Shown here piece after piece: positions 58,398-64,000 of a DNA stretch of 64,000 nt. Made by a program: the position numbers and the translations under genes. Source of the stretch: Tibeticola sediminis (lineage in GTDB: Bacteria > Pseudomonadota > Gammaproteobacteria > Burkholderiales > Burkholderiaceae_C). Under the pieces are notes generated by a model. The model saw nothing but the letters and a program-made list of their open reading frames with translations. It was not told the DNA's origin and did no database searches. The first letter of the stretch is position 1. Each line of letters begins with the position of its first letter. Location of the stretch: the NCBI RefSeq assembly GCF_003843835.1, contig NZ_RKQL01000003.1, forward strand, positions 168,681-232,680, read 5' to 3'.

Positions 58398-59084
58398 TCA
58401 GCGGATGATGGCAATGCGGGCCTGAAGCCGTTTGACGGTCCACGACAAGGCATAGCAAATCACGAAATAAACGACCGCCGCGAGCAGATACGCCTCTTCG
58501 GTGCGGCCATAGATCTTGCCGGCGTTGGTGAAGCCCTTGAGCAGGTCGTAGGCACCGATGGCGTAGACCAGCGAGGTGTCCTGGAACAGGATGATGGTCT
58601 GCGTCAGCAGCACCGGCACCATGTTGCGAAACGCCTGCGGCAGAACGACCAGGCGCATGGTCTGCGCATAGTTCATGCCGAGCGCCTGCGCCGCAAACAC
58701 CTGGCCGCGCGGAATCGACTGAATCCCCGCCCGCATGATTTCGCTGAAATAGGCCGCCTCGAAGGCCACGAAGGTGATGATGGCCGAATACTCGGCACGG
58801 TGGTTCGCCCCGTCGGGCAGGTAGGTGTAGAAACCCGCCGGCACGAGCAGGAAAAACCACAGAATCACCATCACCAGCGGCACTGAACGCATGCCGTTGA
58901 CGTAGACGGTCGCAGGACCGGCCAACACGGACTTGCCCGAGAGCCGCATGAGCGCGAGCAGCGTTCCAAACAAAATGCCCCCGACGGTCGCCACCAGGGT
59001 GAGTTGCACGCTGAAGCGCAGCCCGCCCAGCACGAACTTGTCGATGATGTCCCAGTCGAGCCAGCTGAAGTCGAGTCCGAGCAT
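58398..59084 (-). CDS. gltK: Glutamate/aspartate ABC transporter permease
   Basis: A 228-residue permease with about five helices. The loop EIMRAGIQSIPRGQVFAAQALGMNYAQTMRLVVLPQAFR (positions about 114-152) is the EAA motif that contacts the ATPase, in the form typical of the His/Glu/Gln permease family. It lies 24 bp before gltL. The assignment to GltK rather than GltJ rests on operon order and length. Confidence 0.92.
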   Translation of the reverse strand: MLGLDFSWLDWDIIDKFVLGGLRFSVQLTLVATVGGILFGTLLALMRLSGKSVLAGPATVYVNGMRSVPLVMVILWFFLLVPAGFYTYLPDGANHRAEYSAIITFVAFEAAYFSEIMRAGIQSIPRGQVFAAQALGMNYAQTMRLVVLPQAFRNMVPVLLTQTIILFQDTSLVYAIGAYDLLKGFTNAGKIYGRTEEAYLLAAVVYFVICYALSWTVKRLQARIAIIR

Positions 59085-59141
59085 GGTCAGGCTCCTTTCA
59101 GTCGGGTCGTGGGCCCAAGGTCGAAGCGTTGGATCTGCATC

Positions 59142-59861
59142 TCAATGCCCTCCCGCGCCGCCAGCGACGATGAAGCCCGGAATGCGCACCCGCTTCTCGA
59201 TGAAGGCAAAGATGCGGTTGACTGCAAACGCCGAGACCGCATAGAGCGCCGTGACCGCTAAATAGATCTCGATGCCGCGCGACGTCTCTTCCTGCGCCTG
59301 CATCGCAAACATCGTCAACTCCGGAATGGACACCGCAAACGCCACCGAGGAGTTCTTCAACAGGTTCATCGATTCACTCGTGAGCGGCGGCAGGATGATG
59401 CGCAGGGCCATCGGCAGGATGACGTAGCGATAGGTTTGCGCCGTCGTCAGGCCCAGCGCCATGCCCGCATAGCGCTGCCCGCGCGGCAGCGACTGAATAC
59501 CCGCGCGTACCTGCTCGGCAATGCGCGCGGAGGTGAAAAACCCGAGCGCAAAGACGACCAGCACAAAGCCTGGCACTTGCTGAAACGCTGGGAACACCTT
59601 GGGTACCACGAAGTACCAGAGGAAGACCTGAACCAGCAGCGGAATGTTGCGGAAACCCTCGACCCATCCATTGGCAAAACGGCTCAGCCAAGGGCTGTCG
59701 GGCAAGGTGCGCAGCACGCCGACCACCGAGCCCACGAACACCGCGACGACCCAAGATGCGCCCGCGACCGCCAGCGTCCAGCGCCAGGCCTCGAGCATCC
59801 ACTGCAGATACGTGCGACCACTGCCGTCATCCGCCAGAAAAACCTGCCATTCCCATGTCAT
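59142..59861 (-). CDS. gltJ: Glutamate/aspartate ABC transporter permease
   Basis: A 239-residue permease with about five helices. The EAA loop is AEQVRAGIQSLPRGQRYAGMALG and the end is FIEKRVRIPGFIVAGG. It forms the membrane channel with GltK. The ATG at 59861 (MTWEWQVFLADDG) fits the family. It follows gltI after a spacer with a strong stem-loop, and gltK follows after 57 bp. Confidence 0.92.
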   Translation of the reverse strand: MTWEWQVFLADDGSGRTYLQWMLEAWRWTLAVAGASWVVAVFVGSVVGVLRTLPDSPWLSRFANGWVEGFRNIPLLVQVFLWYFVVPKVFPAFQQVPGFVLVVFALGFFTSARIAEQVRAGIQSLPRGQRYAGMALGLTTAQTYRYVILPMALRIILPPLTSESMNLLKNSSVAFAVSIPELTMFAMQAQEETSRGIEIYLAVTALYAVSAFAVNRIFAFIEKRVRIPGFIVAGGAGGH

Positions 59862-59917
59862 CGGAACTCTCCTTTCGAAGCTTGGGCGCATCGCCGCGTC
59901 GCGCCAGGCGCAAAACG

Positions 59918-59954
59918 GCAACCCCGCCAGGGCACGATACCCAGGCGGGGTTGC
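59918..59954 (-). promoter_or_regulatory. Stable stem-loop between gltI and gltJ
   Basis: GCAACCCCGCC (59918-59928) and GGCGGGGTTGC (59944-59954) pair perfectly over 11 bp with a 15-base loop. It lies 36 bp after the gltI stop. A short CGTTTT follows on the minus strand, so partial termination is possible. Such hairpins often protect the binding-protein message and lower expression of the downstream permease genes. Confidence 0.75.
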
Positions 59955-59990
59955 GCTGGCCCGGCCCGGCCGGGACGAAGCGGATTGTCC

Positions 59991-60890
59991 TTAACGTGCG
60001 TTGTAGGCTTCCATGGGCTTGTCGTTCGGATTCGCCCAGGCTGCCTTGAGGTTTTCGCTCGGCGGCAAGCCGATCCGTGCGCCCTTGGGCGGAATCGGTT
60101 GCATGAACCACTTGTCGTAGATCTTGGCGATTTCGCCCGACTTCATCAGCCCGATGAGGGTGTCGTCCGCGAGCTTCTTGAAGGCCGGGTCATCCTTGCG
60201 CATCATGATGGCGATGGGCTCGACCGACAACACTTCACCGACGATCTTGTAGTCGGCCGGGTTCTTCGAGTTGGCAATCAGGCCCGCGAGGATGGAGCCG
60301 TCCATCACGAACGCATCCGCACGGCCCGATTCGAGCAGCAGGAAGCTGTCGGCATGGTCTTTGCCATAGACCTCTTTGAAGTCGATGCCGCGGGCACGCT
60401 CGTTCTTGCGCAGCGTTTGCACGGACGTGGTGCCGGTCGTGGTGGCAACGTTTTTGCCGTCGAGCTGTGCGATCGAGGTAATGCCAGAGTTGGCCTTGAC
60501 CGCCATGCGCACCTCCTCGATGAAGGTCGTGACCGCAAAAGCGACGTCCTTTTGGCGCGCGAGGTTGTTGGTCGTGGAACCGCACTCGATGTCGACCGTG
60601 CCGTTTTGAACCAAGGGAATGCGGTTTTGCGACGTCACCGATTGGTACTTGACCTCGAGCTTCTTGCCGATTTGCTTCTCGAGGTTGTCGATGATGCGCT
60701 GGCACAGCTCGACGTGGTAGCCGACGTACTTGCCGTCGCCGAGCGTGTAAGACAGGGCGCCCGACGAGTCGCGCACACCCATCGTGATGGTGCCGGAAGC
60801 CTTGACCTTGGCGATGGTGTCGTTGGTCTGAGCAAGCGCGCTGCCCATGGTGAGGGCGGCGACTGCGAAGGCGACGATCGATTTCTTCAT
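59991..60890 (-). CDS. gltI: Periplasmic glutamate/aspartate-binding protein
   Basis: A 299-residue family 3 solute-binding protein. Residues 1-20 are a clear signal peptide, MKKSIVAFAVAALTMGSALA, with cleavage after ALA. The mature protein has GVRDSSGALSYTLGDGKYVGYHVELCQRI, QNRIPLVQNGTVDIECGSTTNN and LLLESGRADAFVMDGSILAGL, which match GltI/DEBP. It captures glutamate or aspartate and delivers it to GltJK. It is the first gene of the operon; the promoter should lie in 60891-60983. Confidence 0.95.
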   Translation of the reverse strand: MKKSIVAFAVAALTMGSALAQTNDTIAKVKASGTITMGVRDSSGALSYTLGDGKYVGYHVELCQRIIDNLEKQIGKKLEVKYQSVTSQNRIPLVQNGTVDIECGSTTNNLARQKDVAFAVTTFIEEVRMAVKANSGITSIAQLDGKNVATTTGTTSVQTLRKNERARGIDFKEVYGKDHADSFLLLESGRADAFVMDGSILAGLIANSKNPADYKIVGEVLSVEPIAIMMRKDDPAFKKLADDTLIGLMKSGEIAKIYDKWFMQPIPPKGARIGLPPSENLKAAWANPNDKPMEAYNAR

Positions 60891-60983
60891 GAGAACATCC
60901 TTAGGGCCAGTGGATAAAAATGGATCAACCCAACGGCAGATTTTAGGCCTCGCCGCTTACCGCCGGTCCCGAACAAACCCTAG

Positions 60984-61046
60984 GGCAACGCTGAACAGTC
61001 CCTCGCGCGCCTCGCATCCCATCACGCGAACTCATTCAGCCTTGCC
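60984..61046. repeat. Palindromic dispersed element, family A, short copy
   Basis: A 63-bp copy: GGCAACGCTGAA at 60984-60995 and TTCAGCCTTGCC at 61035-61046, one mismatch between the ends. The left interior CAGTCCCTCGCGCGCC nearly repeats copy 1. It lies between the divergent gltI and NDUFA9-like genes. Confidence 0.85.
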
Positions 61047-61091
61047 CTGGTCCTGTCGCGGACCGGTCCCAGTTGCCCTACAGTTCGCCCC

Positions 61092-62069
61092 ATGAACAAG
61101 ATCTTTGTCCTCGGCGGCACCGGCTTCGTCGGCCGCCATCTGTGTGAGCAGCTCAACCGCGCCGGCCAGCGCATCACCGTGGCGACGCGGCGGCTCGTGA
61201 ATGCCCAAGCGATCCAGAGCCTACCGCTGGTCACCCCGATCGAGGTCGACGTATTCGATGAGGCGCAACTGGCGCGGCAACTCGCGGGACATGACGCCGT
61301 CGTAAACCTCATTGCCATCCTGCACGGCAGTGAGGAAGCGTTCGAGCGCACGCATGTCGAACTGCCCGAACGCATCCTGCGCGCCGCGCGCAAGGCCGGC
61401 GTTCGGCGCGTCATCCACGTCAGTGCGCTGGGCGTGGCGGTCGATGCGCCTTCGCGCTATCTGCGCAGCAAGGCGCGCGGCGAGGCGGTCTTCCGCAACG
61501 CTGCGGCAGCCGGCCTGATCGATCTGACGGTGTTTCGGCCCAGCGTCATCTTTGGCGCGGACGACCGCTTCCTCAACCTGTTTGCCGAGTTGCAGCGCAA
61601 GCTGCCCGTGATGCCGCTGGCGCGGGCGCAGGCGCGGCTGCAGCCGGTTTGGGTCGAAGACGTCGCGCTCGGCATGACGCGCGCGATCTCGGGGCCGCAA
61701 TCGCGCGAGAGCCTCGGCCAGATTTACGAAGCCGCGGGCCCCGAGGTGTATACGCTCGGCGAGCTCGCGCGTGCCGCCGGTGCTTGGGCCGGCGTCAACG
61801 AGGGTCGAGGCCGACCGGTGCTGCCGCTGCCCGATGCCCTGGGCTGGCTGCAGGCCGCACTGCTCGAGCTGCTTCCGGGCGAGCCACTGATGAGCCGCGA
61901 CAACCTCGACTCGCTCAAAGTCGACAACGTCGCCACCGGCGCCTTTCTCGGCCTCGAGGCGCTGGGCATCCGGCCCGCGCCGCCCTCGGGCATCGCGCCG
62001 GGCTATCTCGGCCACCGTGGGCCGCGCAGCGGGCTCGATCTCGTCCGCCGCCGCGTCGACACTCCGTAA
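61092..62069 (+). CDS. NDUFA9-like NAD(P)-binding protein (atypical SDR)
   Basis: A 325-residue Rossmann protein that starts with IFVLGGTGFVGRHLCEQL, the NAD(P) loop. It then has AVVNLIAIL, VIHVSALGV and YLRSKARGEAVF, where Tyr-x-x-x-Lys is changed to Tyr-Leu-Arg-Ser-Lys. This is the pattern of complex I NDUFA9-type relatives, which bind NADPH without clear catalysis. It probably forms an operon with the glutathione S-transferase and cca genes. Confidence 0.87.
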   Translation: MNKIFVLGGTGFVGRHLCEQLNRAGQRITVATRRLVNAQAIQSLPLVTPIEVDVFDEAQLARQLAGHDAVVNLIAILHGSEEAFERTHVELPERILRAARKAGVRRVIHVSALGVAVDAPSRYLRSKARGEAVFRNAAAAGLIDLTVFRPSVIFGADDRFLNLFAELQRKLPVMPLARAQARLQPVWVEDVALGMTRAISGPQSRESLGQIYEAAGPEVYTLGELARAAGAWAGVNEGRGRPVLPLPDALGWLQAALLELLPGEPLMSRDNLDSLKVDNVATGAFLGLEALGIRPAPPSGIAPGYLGHRGPRSGLDLVRRRVDTP

Positions 62070-62089
62070 ACCATCCTAGGAACCTCGCC

Positions 62090-62782
62090 ATGCGCCAACT
62101 CTGGATCGGCAACAAAAACTATTCGTCCTGGTCGATGCGGCCGTGGGTCTTGATGCGCGAAGCGGGCATCCCGTTCGAGGAAGTGATGGTGCGCTTTGAC
62201 GGCTTCGGGCCCGACAGCGCGTTCAAGCAGCGGCTCGCCGGCATCAGCCCCACCGGCAAGGTGCCGGTGCTCGTCGAGGACGATCTCGTCGTCTGGGATA
62301 CGCTGGCCATTGCCGAGACGCTGGCCGAGCAATTCCCCGATCGCGCGTTGTGGCCACGCGAGCCGCGCGCGCGGGCGCATGCCCGCAGCATCTGCGCCGA
62401 AATGCACAGCGGCTTCATGGCCTTGCGCGCGGCCTGCCCCATGAACATCGAGGCGTCCTTGCCCGAGGTCGGCGCGCTGGCCTTGCGCGACAAACCGGCG
62501 GTTCGCAGCGACCTGCAACGCCTGACCACCATGTGGAGTGAACTGCTGCACGCCCACGGGGGGCCGATGCTGTTTGGCGACTTCAGCATCGCCGACGCGT
62601 ATTTCGCACCGGTGGTGATGCGCATCCAAACCTATGCCCTGCCCGTGCCCGAGCCCGTCGCGGGCTATGTCGAGCGCGTGTGCGCGCTGCCTTCGGTGCG
62701 AGCCTGGGTCGACGACGCACGAGCCGAACATGACTTTCGGCCGTTCGAGGAACCGTACCGGCTGCACGGCAACAAGGCGTGA
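62090..62782 (+). CDS. Glutathione S-transferase family protein
   Basis: A 230-residue GST. The N-terminal thioredoxin-like domain has LWIGNKNYSSWSMRPWVLM with the probable active serine, SPTGKVPVLVEDDLVVWDTLAI (cis-Pro and the glutathione gamma-Glu site) and an all-helical second domain with FGDFSIADAYFAPVVMR. The KNYSSWSMR start is a known bacterial GST subfamily. The substrate is unknown. It lies 20 bp after the NDUFA9-like gene and overlaps cca by GTGA. Confidence 0.9.
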   Translation: MRQLWIGNKNYSSWSMRPWVLMREAGIPFEEVMVRFDGFGPDSAFKQRLAGISPTGKVPVLVEDDLVVWDTLAIAETLAEQFPDRALWPREPRARAHARSICAEMHSGFMALRAACPMNIEASLPEVGALALRDKPAVRSDLQRLTTMWSELLHAHGGPMLFGDFSIADAYFAPVVMRIQTYALPVPEPVAGYVERVCALPSVRAWVDDARAEHDFRPFEEPYRLHGNKA

Positions 62783-64000
62783 AGATCTACCGCGTCGGCG
62801 GCTCGGTCCGCGACGAGCTGCTCGGTCGGCCCGTGCAAGACCGCGATTGGGTGGTCGTGGGCGCAACGCCGGAGGAAATGGTCGCGCTGGGCTACACCCC
62901 AGTCGGGCGCGACTTCCCGGTCTTTTTGCACCCCGAAACGCATGAGGAATACGCGCTTGCCCGCACCGAGCGCAAAACGGCGCCCGGCTACCACGGCTTC
63001 GTGGTCCATGCCGCGCCCGACGTGACGCTCGAAGAGGATCTGGCTCGGCGCGATCTCACGATCAATGCGATGGCACTCCCGGCCGATTTCACGCCGGCAT
63101 CGGGCCCAAACAGCCTGGAAGAACACCTGATCGACCCCTACGGCGGCCTGCGCGACCTGCGCGCGCGCGTACTGCGCCATGTGACCGACGCCTTCCGCGA
63201 AGACCCGGTGCGCATCCTGCGCGTGGCACGCTTTGCCGCGCGCTTTGCCGACTTCCAAGTCGCCCCCGAGACGCTCGCGCTGATGCGCGAGATGGTGGCG
63301 GCGGGCGAGGTGAACCACCTCGTGCCCGAGCGCGTGTGGCAGGAGCTCGCCCGCGGCCTCATGGAGACGGCGCCAGCGCGCATGTTCGAGGTCCTGCGGG
63401 CCTGCGGTGCCTTGGCCGTGCTGCTGCCCGAAGTCGACCGGCTCTGGGGCGTGCCGCAGCGCGCCGACTACCACCCCGAAGTCGACACCGGCGTGCATGT
63501 GATGATGGTGCTGCAGCAAACCGCACGCTTCGCGGCGTCCCTGCCGGTGCGCTTTGCCGCGCTCACGCATGACCTCGGCAAGGGCACGACGCCGCCCAAC
63601 GTGCTGCCACGGCACATCGGCCACGAAGAGCGCAGCGTGCGCTTGCTCGGCCCCTTGTGCGAACGACTCAAAGTGCCCAAGGACTGCCGCGAGCTCGCCG
63701 ACGTGGTCGCGCGCGAGCACGGCCACATCCATGCCAGCCTCGGCTTCAGCGCCGCCGCGACGGTGCGCCTGCTCGAGCGTTGCGATGCGCTGCGCAAGCC
63801 CGCACGCTTTGCCGACGTGCTGCTCGCGTGTGAATGCGACGCCCGCGGCCGCCTGGGCTACGAGGAACTGCCCTACCCACAGCGCGATCGGCTGCTGCAG
63901 GCGCTCGCTGCCGCGCAATCGGTCGACACCGCAGCCGTCGCCGCAGCAGCGGCGGCCCGAGGCGCCCAAGGCCCGGCCATCGGCGCTGCGGTGCATGCGG
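62779..64000 (+). CDS. cca: Multifunctional CCA-adding enzyme (3' end outside window)
   Basis: The first 407 codons are present; the gene runs off the right edge. It starts at a GTG that overlaps the GST stop (GTGA). The nucleotidyltransferase domain reads KIYRVGGSVRDELLGRPVQDRDWVVVG, with the metal-binding DRD, then RRDLTINAMA and DPYGGLRDLRARVLRHV. An HD domain (HPEVDTGVHVMMVLQQ, LTHDLGKGTTP) identifies the multifunctional Cca of beta and gamma proteobacteria. It adds CCA to tRNA 3' ends; the HD domain has phosphatase and phosphodiesterase activity. Confidence 0.95.
   Translation, partial: MKIYRVGGSVRDELLGRPVQDRDWVVVGATPEEMVALGYTPVGRDFPVFLHPETHEEYALARTERKTAPGYHGFVVHAAPDVTLEEDLARRDLTINAMALPADFTPASGPNSLEEHLIDPYGGLRDLRARVLRHVTDAFREDPVRILRVARFAARFADFQVAPETLALMREMVAAGEVNHLVPERVWQELARGLMETAPARMFEVLRACGALAVLLPEVDRLWGVPQRADYHPEVDTGVHVMMVLQQTARFAASLPVRFAALTHDLGKGTTPPNVLPRHIGHEERSVRLLGPLCERLKVPKDCRELADVVAREHGHIHASLGFSAAATVRLLERCDALRKPARFADVLLACECDARGRLGYEELPYPQRDRLLQALAAAQSVDTAAVAAAAAARGAQGPAIGAAVHA

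Overview
The window reads as one stretch of chromosome from a GC-rich betaproteobacterium, most likely Burkholderiales (Comamonadaceae-like). The grounds are gene order (zinc-ribbon/DUF3426 gene, prmA, accC, accB; dapF, DUF484, xerC; mraZ to lpxC), the protein families, strong use of G or C at third codon positions and a bacterial type A RNase P RNA. I saw no prophage, no transposase, no plasmid functions and no CRISPR array. Coding density is very high, and many neighbouring genes overlap by ATGA or TGATG.

Layout. 1-4.5 kb (minus): a zinc-ribbon protein cut by the window edge with a (Pro-Glu)16 hexanucleotide repeat, prmA, accC, accB, a thioredoxin-like membrane-anchored protein and an unknown gene; mpl runs divergently on plus. 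6-10.6 kb (minus): a small unknown gene, a DAHP synthase preceded by an aromatic-rich leader peptide and an intrinsic terminator (a clear attenuator), tldD and rodA. 10.6-18.3 kb (plus): a YqiA-type esterase, an RNB exonuclease, a TonB-like protein, aroE, mtgA, plsC, a CdsA-like gene and ruvC. 18.3-36.9 kb (minus): the complete division and cell wall cluster mraZ-rsmH-ftsL-ftsI-murE-murF-mraY-murD-ftsW-murG-murC-ddlB-ftsQ-ftsA-ftsZ-lpxC plus a small membrane gene, headed by four 10-bp-phased repeats that look like the MraZ operator.

37.3-45.5 kb (minus): a STAS-domain protein, a DksA relative with a long Lys/Ala/Pro tail, a CobW-type metallochaperone GTPase, rlmI, xerC, DUF484 and dapF. 45.7-48.1 kb (plus): a Nudix-metallo-beta-lactamase fusion and a degenerate pseudouridine synthase. 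48.1-51.6 kb (minus): a thiosulfate-uptake/sulfurtransferase module with a NhaR-like LysR regulator. Then come an IscR homologue without its cluster cysteines, rnpB on minus, a flavoprotein (plus), htpX, a DUF3025 gene and pyrC (minus), the glutamate/aspartate ABC operon gltIJKL (minus), and on plus an NDUFA9-like reductase, a glutathione S-transferase and cca, which runs off the window.

How it fits together: most of the window is core housekeeping, centred on building the envelope (precursor synthesis, lipid II, septal and lateral-wall polymerisation, lipid A commitment, phospholipid precursors, precursor recycling). The less ordinary material is regulatory and repetitive: the aromatic attenuator, the MraZ operator, a family of short palindromic elements at gene ends, the thiosulfate module with shared TTCGAA motifs, and several homologues that have lost hallmark residues.
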